64,000 bases of DNA from assembly GCF_014851585.1 (NCBI RefSeq), contig NZ_JACVAB010000005.1, forward strand, positions 310,001-374,000, given 5' to 3'. This DNA comes from Agrobacterium sp. AGB01 (GTDB lineage: Bacteria > Pseudomonadota > Alphaproteobacteria > Rhizobiales > Rhizobiaceae). The number at the start of each line of letters is the position of its first letter. Positions within the stretch are counted from its first letter, which is position 1. Shown here one piece after another: positions 1 to 8,680 of this stretch. A program made the translations under genes and the position numbers. Under the pieces are notes generated by a model. That model made no database searches. It worked only from the letters and a program-made list of their open reading frames with translations, and was not told the origin of the DNA.

Positions 1-135
1 TGCGGTGGCATTCCTAGGCTGCGGTGTGGCGATAGCTGGTGTCGTTGCATCAGAGTTCGCGGTCGGCGCTGTCTGAGCGAATGCGCAAACCGCGCTGGCG
101 CTGAGCAGCGCCGCGGCAAGCATATAATTTTTCAC
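1..135 (-). CDS. Exported protein, N-terminal part only (runs off left edge)
   Basis: Only the first 45 codons are in the window. The start is GTG at 135, preceded at the usual spacing by a GAGAGGAAT ribosome site (142-150); an in-frame ATG at 123 is the alternative. Residues 1-21 form a signal peptide: a Lys, a hydrophobic run rich in Ala/Leu/Ser, then a likely cleavage after AFA. The next residues are Ala/Thr/Pro-rich, a typical disordered linker. The mature domain is outside the window, so no function can be given. A GGAAC-N16-GGTT element lies just upstream, suggesting general-stress control. Confidence 0.6.
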   Translation of the reverse strand, partial: MKNYMLAAALLSASAVCAFAQTAPTANSDATTPAIATPQPRNATA

Positions 136-185
136 TGGGGTATTCCTCTCGTTTGGAGCTCGTAGTTACGAACTCCTCAGTCCCT

Positions 186-210
186 AACCCCAGGACCCGG
201 CAATTGTTCC
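186..210 (-). promoter_or_regulatory. Candidate EcfG-type stress promoter for the left-edge exported protein
   Basis: Read on the minus strand: GGAAC (206-210), 16 bases, GGTT (186-189). EcfG promoters of Hyphomicrobiales follow GGAAC-N16/17-CGTT; the first base of the -10 is G here. The element lies about 50 bases upstream of the GTG at 135, a normal leader length. Confidence 0.5.
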
Positions 211-714
211 ATGCTGCTGGAGACTAGTTTGACTTGCCGACTGACCTGAGCGGGCCACACGCCCGGTTTTGAAGAGCGCTCACAGACCAACAGCGGAAAT
301 AATGGGGGGCACGGATGTCGCGGGGACGCCAGGGCGACCGACCACTGGTGCTTTGACCATCTGCCTGACGAATATCTAAGGGGATAAAAGCTTTCATCGA
401 GTTTCATGGTGGACGCGTGAAGTGCTGACGCATTGTCTCGGGTTCTCTCGTACCCCTGGCGCGACTACTTCGTTGGGCAAGGACGGCATGAATGGCCGAA
501 ACCAGTTGAGATGGGACACGGCTTGTTCCAACTCAGCTTAGCCTGCTGAAAACCTTGCTCCGATCGGCGACGTCAGTGTCGGAGTGCTTTGCACATGCCA
601 GTGCCGCCGATTTGAGCTGTGTGGCCCGGCGATCGATGGTTTACCGAGAGGCGGGCGCGCTCGTCTTTTCGCCTCATCTTGCTCCTAGCGTAAGACATCA
701 AGAAGGAGACAGAC
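211..714. other. Non-coding stretch between divergent genes
   Basis: I see no convincing gene here. The minus-strand reading frame at 177-407 would cover the stress promoter, lacks a ribosome site and has no recognisable composition. The promoter of the lipoprotein at 715 must lie in the right part, but no GGAAC element was found there. Confidence 0.4.
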
Positions 715-987
715 ATGCTGAAATATAGCCTCATCTTTGCCCTCCCGATTATGGCAACGCTCGCCGCTTGCTCCTCTGCTGATGTGCAAAAAGAAACGGC
801 GCAGGAAGTACGGCCAATGGACGAAGTGCCAGTTCAAAAGACCCTGCCGAACGGAGATCGGGAATATGCTTATCGAAGTGGTTGCTTGGTCGTACTGGAG
901 CCAAAGCGTGCTGTGGTGAAGAGTGAAAGTGCCAACTGTCAGCTACACCACCGCGATATTTCTTTACTCTACGCCTCTGGCGATTGA
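715..987 (+). CDS. Small lipoprotein of unknown function
   Basis: 90 residues. The start has a strong ribosome site (AAGAAGGAG) seven bases upstream of the ATG. Residues 1-19 are a lipoprotein signal peptide with lipobox LAAC at about residues 16-19, so the mature protein should be lipid-anchored at Cys19. The mature part (about 70 residues) is hydrophilic, with two further cysteines (SGCLVV and SANC) that could form a periplasmic disulfide. I do not recognise the family. It stands alone, divergent from the left-edge gene and convergent with the LacI-type regulator. Confidence 0.65.
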   Translation: MLKYSLIFALPIMATLAACSSADVQKETAQEVRPMDEVPVQKTLPNGDREYAYRSGCLVVLEPKRAVVKSESANCQLHHRDISLLYASGD

Positions 988-1086
988 TTTCACCACACGC
1001 GTGAAAATGGCCATCGTGTCTCGCTGGATGATCGTGAGTTCTTCACGCCTCCTGCTTCCATGGCCTAACCAACATGCTGTTGGATT

Positions 1087-1103
1087 GCCGGTTCGAACCC
1101 GGC
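1087..1103 (+). other. tRNA T-arm-like stem-loop, possible tRNA remnant
   Basis: A 5-bp stem (GCCGG/CCGGC) closes the 7-base loop TTCGAAC, exactly the shape of a tRNA T-arm. Just upstream (1069-1083) CCAAC and GTTGG can pair across a 5-base loop, too short for a normal anticodon loop. No matching acceptor strand is found upstream, so this is not a functional tRNA. It could be a decayed tRNA 3' end or a simple hairpin at the end of the lacI-type gene. Confidence 0.3.
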
Positions 1104-1113
1104 CAAAGGCAAG

Positions 1114-2127
1114 TTACCTCGAAGCCTCGTTGAGTTGTTTCGCTTGCACGGGAGCCGGCCCCGATGATCTCCGCTCAATGAATGTCGATGCAATAAGAAT
1201 GCGTCTTGCCGGAACCGAGAGGTCGCGCGTTTCAAGCCGTTCCAGCAAAAGCCGAAGCGCCGTTGCACCCATTTCCAGGCCCTGTACTTTAATCGTCGTA
1301 AGTTGTGGAGATATCTGGGTTGCAGCGGAGAAGTCGCCAAAGCCGACAACCGACATATCTTCGGGAATCCTGAAGCCGCGGGCTAGAAGCTCGGAAACCG
1401 CGGTCAGTGCCAACCCGTCATGAGCGCAAAACATTGCCGTGGGGAGGACGCCGGATTTCTGGAGTGTTAACAGGGCCGGGATAAAGCCGCCGTCTTCTGC
1501 AAAACGCAGGTCATGGAGTTCTGCATCCGGGCAACCCTCCAGGCTCTCCCTCAGACCATAGTATCGCTCCCGTCGTCCGCGATATCCTTCTTCCCCCTGA
1601 AGAAAGACGATCTTGCGGTGGCCAAGACCAAGCAGATATTCACCCACAGCAATTCCGGCCTCATGATCGGTTCCGCCCACATGATCCGCCTGCTCCAGAG
1701 GGGAAACCCAGCCCAGCCGGACCACGGGTACACCTGACGCTTTGACGATATCAAGCGTGGTCTGCTCGTGAGGGCCAACAAGAATGATGCCAGCGCTATC
1801 TTTGGCCATTGCCTCTACGCGATTGGCATCGTGGGTCCACTGCAACCGAACCGGCTGGCCGAGCCGGTGGGCCTCCCGTTGCATGCCATCTTGCAGCATC
1901 GTGCGCAGCTCATAGCTGACACTATCCACTTTATCATGGAAGATGAGGGTGATTTCGCGCTGTTCCTCAATCGGCTTTTGCCGGTTGTACCCGAGTGCGG
2001 TTGCAGCCTCCTCAACCCGCTGTCGCGTGCTTTCGCTCACACCTTCCTTTCCCGCAAGGGAGCGGGAGACGGCAAATTTGGACAGCCCAGTGTAGCTGGC
2101 AATGTCCTGCAGCGTGACCCGACCCAT
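1114..2127 (-). CDS. LacI-family transcriptional regulator
   Basis: 337 residues from the ATG at 2127, chosen because AGGAGG (2135-2140) sits just upstream and the LacI helix-turn-helix (GRVTLQDIASYTGLSKFAVS) begins at residue 2; a longer reading frame to 2181 adds residues unlike the family. Residues 1-55 are the HTH plus hinge region; about 60-330 is the periplasmic-binding-protein-like sensor domain (dimer contacts, HVGGTDHEAG, PTAMFCAHD, VVGFGDF). It is divergent from the importer operon, so it most likely represses that operon and itself, released by a sugar or acid derived from the imported substrate. Effector unknown. Confidence 0.9.
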   Translation of the reverse strand: MGRVTLQDIASYTGLSKFAVSRSLAGKEGVSESTRQRVEEAATALGYNRQKPIEEQREITLIFHDKVDSVSYELRTMLQDGMQREAHRLGQPVRLQWTHDANRVEAMAKDSAGIILVGPHEQTTLDIVKASGVPVVRLGWVSPLEQADHVGGTDHEAGIAVGEYLLGLGHRKIVFLQGEEGYRGRRERYYGLRESLEGCPDAELHDLRFAEDGGFIPALLTLQKSGVLPTAMFCAHDGLALTAVSELLARGFRIPEDMSVVGFGDFSAATQISPQLTTIKVQGLEMGATALRLLLERLETRDLSVPARRILIASTFIERRSSGPAPVQAKQLNEASR

Positions 2128-2179
2128 GTCGAACCCTCCTGAATATTGACGCATCGCGCAGTGAATAAAAAAATTTAAC

Positions 2180-2191
2180 ATAACGCTTTAC
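2180..2191. promoter_or_regulatory. Candidate LacI-type operator in divergent promoter region
   Basis: The AT-rich interval between the regulator (start 2127) and the importer operon (start 2323) holds ATAACGCTTTAC, an imperfect palindrome around TAACG/CTTTA similar to LacI-family operators. Further AACAAAAT-like repeats follow (2192-2230). Position and regulator family make this plausible; no second copy was confirmed. Confidence 0.35.
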
Positions 2192-2322
2192 CTAACAAAA
2201 TACATAATGCAAGCTAACAAAATAACAAAACAAAAACTCAACGGAGAATTATCTGCAAGAAAGCTGAGGTGTCGGCCCAGAGGAGGGGAGATTCACTCGG
2301 CGTATGAAACGAGGAGGAAAAC

Positions 2323-4248
2323 ATGCAAGGATTAAAACGCCGCGCGTTTCTCGCTGCGGGAACAGCAGCTGTTTTGCTGCCTGCCCTACCTGTTTGGGCT
2401 CAAATGACTTTCACTGAAGCTGAAATGCTGAAAGACCTTGTCGGCGAAGGAAAACTGCCTGCGCTGGCGGATCGTTTGCCGCTGAACCCGTTGATTGTCA
2501 CACCGCTTGAGCGGGTCGGCTCACACGGTGGCGACTGGAACAGTGCCATTGTTGGCGGCGGTTCCTTGTCGATGCTTTTCCGGTACCAAGCCTATGAACC
2601 GCTGTTGCGATATTCGCCAGACTGGTCGGGCGTTGTGCCAAACGTCGCCGAACATTACGAAGCCAATGCTGATGCGACAGAATTCACCTTCAGGCTTCGT
2701 AAGGGTATGAAATGGTCGGACGGTGAACCCTTTACCACCGAAGACATCCTGTTTTGGTACGAAGATATCTTCAACTATGAGGGGTTGGATGATGTCGGCC
2801 AGAACCACCTGCGTTCCGGTGGAAAGAAAGCACGGTTTGAAGCCGTTGACGACGTGACATTCAAGGTAATCTTCGCCGCGCCAAACGGGCTTTTCCCGTT
2901 GAGACTGGCGTGGGCGAATGATGATCAGACGACCCGGGCGCCAAAGCACTATCTCAAACAGTTCCACATCAAGTACAATAAGAATGCTGAGGAAGAGGCG
3001 AAGAAAAAGGGCGCCTCCGGTTGGATCCAGTTATTCCAGCGCGAGGCCGGGCTGGTTGTCGACAATGAATTCTTCCAGAATTCGCAACGCCCCGTCATCC
3101 ACGCCTGGAAGATGACCGTGGCTCCCGGACAAAGCACCGATAGGGCAATTGCCGAGCGCAATCCTTTCTACTGGAAGGTCGATACTGACGGCAAGCAGCT
3201 GCCTTATCTGGACCGCATTGTATACCAGATGGTCGCCGATCCCCAGGTGTTGCTTTTGAAAGCGATGCAGGGCGAGATTGACCTGATGGACCAGTACATC
3301 GCAACCCCGGCCAATCGCGCCGTACTTTATGACGCACAGGAGCAGGGCAACTTCGGTTTTTATACCCTGACGTCAACCGAAACGAACGAGATGGTGTTCC
3401 AGCTCAACCTCAATCACCCCAACGAGTTCAAGCGCCAGCTTTACAACAACAAGGATTTCAGGGCTGCTCTATCGATGTCGCTTGACCGCCAAGCCATCAT
3501 CGACACGGTTTTCATCGGCCAGGGCACAGTATCACAACCCGCACTCAGAGCAGAAGATCCACTCTACAACGAGCGCCTCGCAACGCAGTTCACACAATAT
3601 GACCCGGAAGGCGCAAATGCCCTTCTCGACAAGATCCTTCCCAACAAGGACGGTGAGGGTTACCGTCTGGATGACAGCGGTAAACGTGTAACGGTCATAT
3701 TTGAAATTGATCAGGCGCGTGCGACCTTCCTCGATATTTTTCAGCTAGCGTTGCCTATGTTCCAGGCTGTTGGTGTCGATGTTCAAATGCGAACGATGGA
3801 CCGCTCGTTGTGGGAAGTAAGGGTGCGTCAGGGTATCGAATATGATGCGACGGCTCACCGCTTCGGCGGTAACGGCGGAATTGCCGCCATTCTTGATCCT
3901 CGCTACTACATTCCAAATACCACCGAAGCGCTTTACGCCAAGGGATGGCAGTTGTGGTATCGAGATCCCAGTTCCAAGGGCGCAGTTGAGCCACCTCAAC
4001 CGGTCAAGGATGCGTTGACCCTTTATGACCGCGTGCTTGGTTCGGCCAATCCTGACGAGCAGAAGAAACTGATGGCTGAGATTCTGGAAATTGCAGCCGA
4101 TCAATTCTACGTTTTTGGCATATGCCTGCCAACGGACAGTTACGGGGTCGTCAAAAAGGACATGCGCAACGTTCCTGAAACCATGCCGAATTCATGGGGC
4201 TATCCGACACCTGCGCCAGCCAATCCCGAGACGTTTTTCAAAGCCTGA
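2323..4248 (+). CDS. ABC transporter substrate-binding protein (SBP_bac_5 family)
   Basis: 641 residues, longer than typical DppA (about 535) but usual for the subgroup found in sugar/acid uptake operons of rhizobia. The start has GAGGAGG seven bases upstream. Residues 1-26 are an export signal with twin-arginine-like KRRAFLAAG and an AQ cleavage region, so the protein is periplasmic. The SBP_bac_5 core (MLFRYQAYEPLLRYS; FTFRLRKGMKWSDGEPFT) follows. It delivers substrate to the two permeases downstream. The ligand cannot be read from sequence; the coupled hydrolase and glycerate genes argue for an oligosaccharide or glycoside rather than a peptide. Confidence 0.88.
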   Translation: MQGLKRRAFLAAGTAAVLLPALPVWAQMTFTEAEMLKDLVGEGKLPALADRLPLNPLIVTPLERVGSHGGDWNSAIVGGGSLSMLFRYQAYEPLLRYSPDWSGVVPNVAEHYEANADATEFTFRLRKGMKWSDGEPFTTEDILFWYEDIFNYEGLDDVGQNHLRSGGKKARFEAVDDVTFKVIFAAPNGLFPLRLAWANDDQTTRAPKHYLKQFHIKYNKNAEEEAKKKGASGWIQLFQREAGLVVDNEFFQNSQRPVIHAWKMTVAPGQSTDRAIAERNPFYWKVDTDGKQLPYLDRIVYQMVADPQVLLLKAMQGEIDLMDQYIATPANRAVLYDAQEQGNFGFYTLTSTETNEMVFQLNLNHPNEFKRQLYNNKDFRAALSMSLDRQAIIDTVFIGQGTVSQPALRAEDPLYNERLATQFTQYDPEGANALLDKILPNKDGEGYRLDDSGKRVTVIFEIDQARATFLDIFQLALPMFQAVGVDVQMRTMDRSLWEVRVRQGIEYDATAHRFGGNGGIAAILDPRYYIPNTTEALYAKGWQLWYRDPSSKGAVEPPQPVKDALTLYDRVLGSANPDEQKKLMAEILEIAADQFYVFGICLPTDSYGVVKKDMRNVPETMPNSWGYPTPAPANPETFFKA

Positions 4249-4257
4249 TCGCTCTCC

Positions 4258-4287
4258 CTCCCCGGACTGAGAAACCGGTTCGGGGAG
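4258..4287 (+). terminator. Hairpin between binding-protein gene and hydrolase gene
   Basis: CTCCCCG (4258-4264) pairs with CGGGGAG (4281-4287) across 16 bases. No T-run follows. Such hairpins after a binding-protein gene commonly protect its mRNA or reduce downstream expression, keeping binding protein in excess over the membrane parts. Confidence 0.45.
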
Positions 4288-4300
4288 AGTAAATCTCCAC

Positions 4301-6469
4301 GTGTCGCACGTGCCGTCCCCGGCGCGACGGCAACCTATTGCCATGGATATCAACATGCTTCATCGACCAAATACGTCCACCGATACAGCCAGCCGCTCCC
4401 ATGAGTGGTACAAATCTGCCACCCGATGGACACAGCTTACATTTGCGGAGGACGATCCGGAAAAATACGATCCAGAATTCTGGATCGATGTTTTCCGGCG
4501 CACGAAATCGAATGCCTTATGCCTTTCGGCGGGCGGCTACATTGCCTATTACCCCAGCGAAATCCCATTGCATTATGTGTCCAAGTTCATTGGCAGCACA
4601 GACCCATTTGGCACGATCGTTGAGGGTGCACGCAAATTGGGAATGCACGTGATGGCACGTGTCGATCCACATGCAATTCATGCGGATGCAGCGCAGGCCC
4701 ACCCTGAATGGGTTGCAATCAACAAGGATGGCAGTCCGCGCGAGCACTGGGCGTTTCCCGGCATTTATGTGACCGACGCATTAGGAAGCTACAACCGCGA
4801 TTTTACGACCGACGTCATTCGTGAGATTGTTTCGAAATACGACATTGACGCGGTGTTTGCCAATCGATGGCAAGGTCATGGGGTATCCTACAGCGAGGAT
4901 AACCAGAGGCGTTTCAAGGATGAAACCGGCTTTGACTTGCCGCTAAAACCGGATGCGAGTGATCCTGCCTGGCAGGCATGGGCTGCGTGGCGCAGGCGTA
5001 TTCTGACAGAGCTGGTTGTTTATTGGGACGAGACCGTAAAAGGCATTCGGCCACATGCCAGCTTCATCCCCAACATGAGCGGCTCATCGCTCATGGAATT
5101 TGACCTTTCACTTATTCAGAAACATTGCCCTATTCTTTTCGTTGACCATCAGGCACGTCAAGGCGTTGAGGTTGGCTGGTCAGCGGGGCGAAACGGCAAA
5201 CGTATCCGCGCTACATTTCGAGACCGGCCGGTTGGTTTGATTACGTCCATCGGGCCAGAGGAGGAATATCGCTGGAAGGATTCCGTTCAGAGCGGAGAGG
5301 AAATTAAGCTCTGGATCCATGACGGCATGGCGCAGGGACTTTTCCCGTGGTTCACGAAATTCAATGCATGTGTTCCAGACGATCGCTGGGTGCAGCCGGT
5401 CGTCGAGGCCTTCAATCTTCATGCTGACATCGAGCCGCACATCGACGGCATGCAACCAACTGCCGAGATTGCGATTATCGATCCTTCAACCACGCTGCGG
5501 CACTGGGCGCCAGAAGAACGGCATATTGCCGAGCAAAACGATCTCGGCTTCTATCATGCTCTGGTCGAGGCACGTATTCCGTTCGAGTTTGTGTCCGATC
5601 AAGTCATGACAGCAGAAACGCTGGATCGCTTCAAGCTAATCATATTGGCAAACGCCGCCTACCTTTCCGATGAACAATGTAGCGCGATCGAAGCCTACGT
5701 CCAGCGCGGCGGATCGGTTGTTGCTGCATACGAAACGTCGCTTTACGACCAGGTGGGCAAGCCGCGCACTGATTTTGGTCTGGCAAACGTCTTTGGGGCA
5801 CATTTGACCTCGTCGACCCGCGGGCCGGTCAAAAACACCTACATTGCTCTTTCAGGTCCCCATCCAATCAACATAGGTTACGACGGCGCTGCCCGCATCA
5901 TCGGTGGTACGCACCTGTTAGCCGTCAATGCAGAAAAAGCTGCAGACACACCGTTTCTCTACGTTCCCGACTTTCCTGATTTGCCTATGGAAGAGGTCTA
6001 TCCGCGACAAGAGCCGACGGGCGCAGCCGTTGTCGCGAGGGACACAGGGTATGGCGGTCGAGTGGTTTACATCCCCTTCAACCTCGGTGAAGTCTATTGG
6101 AAAGTGCTGGCACCGGACCACGGGCGGTTGATTGCTAATGCAGTCAACTGGGCTTTCGGTGAAGATCATCGTGTTAGAATTGATGGCAAGGGGATCATCG
6201 ATATTGCGATCTACGAAAAGGACGACGCACTGGTGGTGTTCCTAGTCAATCTGACCAACCCGATGATGATGAAGGGACCGCTGCGGGAGGCGTACCCCAT
6301 TGGGGTCCAGACGCTTTCAGTAGCACTGCCGAAAGGAAAGCGGTCTGCCGTCGCAAAGATGCTGGTGAAAGGTCAGGAGTGCACCTGCCGTATCGTGGGC
6401 GACCGGGTCGAGGTGGAGGTGCCATCGGTCGAGGCCATGGAGACGGTCCACCTGACCTGGCATTCATAA
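4301..6469 (+). CDS. GHL6-type putative glycoside hydrolase with GH42-like trimerisation domain
   Basis: 722 residues from a GTG at 4301; ATGs at 4343 and 4355 are equally possible starts and the first 15-18 residues look non-native. No signal peptide, so it should act in the cytoplasm. Residues about 25-390 resemble the hypothetical glycosyl hydrolase 6 (GHL6) TIM barrel (WTQLTFAEDDPEKYDPEFW; AGGYIAYYPSEI; DAVFANRWQGHG). About 430-640 resembles the beta-galactosidase trimerisation/GATase-like domain (IILANAAYLSDEQ; GGSVVAAYETSLYD). A small beta domain ends the protein. Embedded between binding protein and permeases, it probably cleaves the imported compound. Substrate unknown; family activity is poorly characterised. 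Confidence 0.72.
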   Translation: MSHVPSPARRQPIAMDINMLHRPNTSTDTASRSHEWYKSATRWTQLTFAEDDPEKYDPEFWIDVFRRTKSNALCLSAGGYIAYYPSEIPLHYVSKFIGSTDPFGTIVEGARKLGMHVMARVDPHAIHADAAQAHPEWVAINKDGSPREHWAFPGIYVTDALGSYNRDFTTDVIREIVSKYDIDAVFANRWQGHGVSYSEDNQRRFKDETGFDLPLKPDASDPAWQAWAAWRRRILTELVVYWDETVKGIRPHASFIPNMSGSSLMEFDLSLIQKHCPILFVDHQARQGVEVGWSAGRNGKRIRATFRDRPVGLITSIGPEEEYRWKDSVQSGEEIKLWIHDGMAQGLFPWFTKFNACVPDDRWVQPVVEAFNLHADIEPHIDGMQPTAEIAIIDPSTTLRHWAPEERHIAEQNDLGFYHALVEARIPFEFVSDQVMTAETLDRFKLIILANAAYLSDEQCSAIEAYVQRGGSVVAAYETSLYDQVGKPRTDFGLANVFGAHLTSSTRGPVKNTYIALSGPHPINIGYDGAARIIGGTHLLAVNAEKAADTPFLYVPDFPDLPMEEVYPRQEPTGAAVVARDTGYGGRVVYIPFNLGEVYWKVLAPDHGRLIANAVNWAFGEDHRVRIDGKGIIDIAIYEKDDALVVFLVNLTNPMMMKGPLREAYPIGVQTLSVALPKGKRSAVAKMLVKGQECTCRIVGDRVEVEVPSVEAMETVHLTWHS

Positions 6470-6495
6470 GCCGAGAAAACCAGTGGGAGGAAGCC

Positions 6496-7482
6496 ATGCT
6501 GGCCTATGTGCTGAAACGTATTCTCTACATGATACCGACATTGTTCGGCATGTCTTTAATCGCCTTCATGATCATTCAATTGCCGCCTGGCGATTATCTA
6601 ACCTCGCTTCTGTCCACCATGGCTGATGGGGGACAGAACCTGGATGAAGCAACCATTGCCCGGCTGCGCGCGCAGTATGGTCTCGATCAACCCGTCTATG
6701 TCCAGTATTTCGTTTGGATGACGGGTATTCTGACGCGGGGCGATTTCGGCTACTCGTTCGAGTGGAACCAGCCTGTGTCAACGCTGATCTGGGATCGCAT
6801 GGGCTCGACCCTGCTCATCTCGTTTGCCAGTCTGTTGATGGTCTGGGCCATTTCACTGCCCATCGGTATCTACTCAGCGGTAAAAAGGCATTCGTTCGGT
6901 GATCACGCCTTTACCCTACTTGGATTTATCGGCTTGGCAGTGCCCAACTTCATCATGGCACTGACCTTGATGTATATGAGCTACCGTTTTCTTGGCCAAA
7001 GCGTCGGAGGCATTTTTTCTCCTGCATTTGTCGATGCGCCGTGGAGTGTTGCCAAATTCACCGACATGCTTAGCCACATGTGGATACCGATCATTGTCAT
7101 CGCAATGTCCGGTACTGCGGCAATGATCCGCATTCTGCGCGCCAATCTCTCCGACGAATTGAGCAAACCCTATGTGATTACGGCGCGTGCAAAGGGGCTT
7201 CCCGAACGGAAAGTCATTGTAAAATATCCGGTGCGTATCGCGCTGAACCCCTTCGTCAGCTCAATTGGCTGGGTTTTGCCCGATCTTGTGTCCGGTGTGA
7301 CCATAACTGCAATTGTCCTCAATCTGCCAACCGCAGGCCCGCTACTGCTTCGGGCGCTTGTGGGGCAGGACATGTATCTCGCCGGCAGTTTCATTCTTCT
7401 TATGGGCGTGCTCACCCTGGTTGGCATGCTGATTTCCGACATTCTTCTGGCTGCGCTTGATCCGCGCATCCGTTTCAACTGA
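6496..7482 (+). CDS. ABC transporter permease (DppB-like)
   Basis: 328 residues from the ATG at 6496, chosen because GGGAGGAAG lies just upstream and the family begins MLAYVLKRILYMIPTLFG; longer frames overlap the hydrolase. An inner-membrane permease with six predicted helices. The EAA-type loop near residues 215-245 (ITARAKGLPERKVIVKYPV) contacts the ATPase, and the C-terminus DPRIRFN is typical of DppB-class proteins. It forms the membrane channel with the next gene; spacing of 26 bases to the hydrolase and 11 to the second permease shows one operon. Confidence 0.92.
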   Translation: MLAYVLKRILYMIPTLFGMSLIAFMIIQLPPGDYLTSLLSTMADGGQNLDEATIARLRAQYGLDQPVYVQYFVWMTGILTRGDFGYSFEWNQPVSTLIWDRMGSTLLISFASLLMVWAISLPIGIYSAVKRHSFGDHAFTLLGFIGLAVPNFIMALTLMYMSYRFLGQSVGGIFSPAFVDAPWSVAKFTDMLSHMWIPIIVIAMSGTAAMIRILRANLSDELSKPYVITARAKGLPERKVIVKYPVRIALNPFVSSIGWVLPDLVSGVTITAIVLNLPTAGPLLLRALVGQDMYLAGSFILLMGVLTLVGMLISDILLAALDPRIRFN

Positions 7483-7493
7483 AGGGGCTCTCC

Positions 7494-8669
7494 ATGTTGA
7501 GTGACACAAATAGCGTCTCCACGCTGGAAACAGGTCCCGCAATCAGTCCTTTGAAACGTAGCGGCAAAGTCGAGAGTCTGGTGGCAGCTGGTCAATGGAC
7601 ACTGATCCGCCAGCGCTTTTTCAGACATAAGGTCGCCGCCGTTGCTGGTGTGATCATTCTCATTCTTTACGTCATTGGTGTTTTTGCCGAGTTCCTGGCA
7701 CCGGGTCTGCCCAACGCATCAAGGCCGCAATACACGTTTGCCCCGCCGCAGAGAATTGCCCTGTTTGCACCCTCGGCGGATGGCGGAAGCAAGTTTCTTC
7801 CCCATGTCAAAGGTTACAAGATCGAGATTGATCCGAAGGCCCTGCGCCGCAGCTTTGTCGTTGACGAAACAAAGATCATTCCCATTGGCCTGTTTGTGGA
7901 AGGTTCGCCCTATAAGCTTTGGGGGCTTATCCCGATGCAAACTCGTTTGTTGGGACCGCTCGATCAGCGGGAACCGATGTATCTTCTCGGCTCGGATCGT
8001 CTTGGACGAGATCTGATGAGCCGACTGATCTACGGAACTCGAGTGTCAATGTCGATTGGCCTCGTGGGTGTGGCCATTTCGCTCACTCTTGGGGTTATCA
8101 TGGGGGCGGTCTCCGGATATTACGGAGGCTGGGTCGACACCCTGATACAACGTATCATCGAGATCGTCAGCGCCATGCCGACCATACCGTTGTGGCTAGG
8201 GCTGGCCGCCGCCATTCCTCTGACATGGTCACCCTTATCTGTCTATTTCATGGTCACGCTGATCGTTTCATTGTTGGGATGGACGGGACTTGCCCGCGAG
8301 GTCAGGGGGCGGTTCTTCTCGCTGCGTGGCGAAGATTTTGTAACGGCCGCCAGGCTGGATGGAGCAAGCGAGCGCCGCATCATCTTTCGTCACATTCTTC
8401 CGTCGCTTACCAGCCATATCCTTGCTGTCGTGACGCTCGCCATTCCCACGATGATCGTTGCGGAAACGTCGCTGTCATTCCTAGGGGTCGGGCTCAAACC
8501 GCCTGTCGTCAGTTGGGGCGTATTGCTTCAGGACGCACAAAATGTCCGTACGGTCGCAACAGCCCCGTGGCTGCTGATCTGGCCAAGCCTGGCCGTCGTG
8601 CTGGCTGTGCTGTCCTTCAATTTCTTTGGCGATGGTTTGCGCGACGCGGCCGACCCTTATGACACATGA
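7494..8669 (+). CDS. ABC transporter permease (DppC-like)
   Basis: 391 residues, longer than DppC (300) because of a roughly 100-residue insert between helix 1 (about residues 45-65) and the rest, likely a periplasmic loop; this enlarged form accompanies large binding proteins like the one at 2323. MYLLGSDRLGRDLMSRLIYG begins the BPD_transp_1 domain, and the EAA loop (AARLDGASERRIIFRHILPS) is near residues 285-305. AAGGGG precedes the ATG. It partners the DppB-like permease. The stop codon overlaps a possible ATG of the ATPase gene, indicating translational coupling. Confidence 0.92.
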   Translation: MLSDTNSVSTLETGPAISPLKRSGKVESLVAAGQWTLIRQRFFRHKVAAVAGVIILILYVIGVFAEFLAPGLPNASRPQYTFAPPQRIALFAPSADGGSKFLPHVKGYKIEIDPKALRRSFVVDETKIIPIGLFVEGSPYKLWGLIPMQTRLLGPLDQREPMYLLGSDRLGRDLMSRLIYGTRVSMSIGLVGVAISLTLGVIMGAVSGYYGGWVDTLIQRIIEIVSAMPTIPLWLGLAAAIPLTWSPLSVYFMVTLIVSLLGWTGLAREVRGRFFSLRGEDFVTAARLDGASERRIIFRHILPSLTSHILAVVTLAIPTMIVAETSLSFLGVGLKPPVVSWGVLLQDAQNVRTVATAPWLLIWPSLAVVLAVLSFNFFGDGLRDAADPYDT

Positions 8670-8680
8670 GGTGCATCACG

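Noticed and set aside
6379..6495. N-terminal extension of the first permease
   Set aside because: Overlaps the hydrolase gene in another frame; permease family and ribosome site place the start at 6496.
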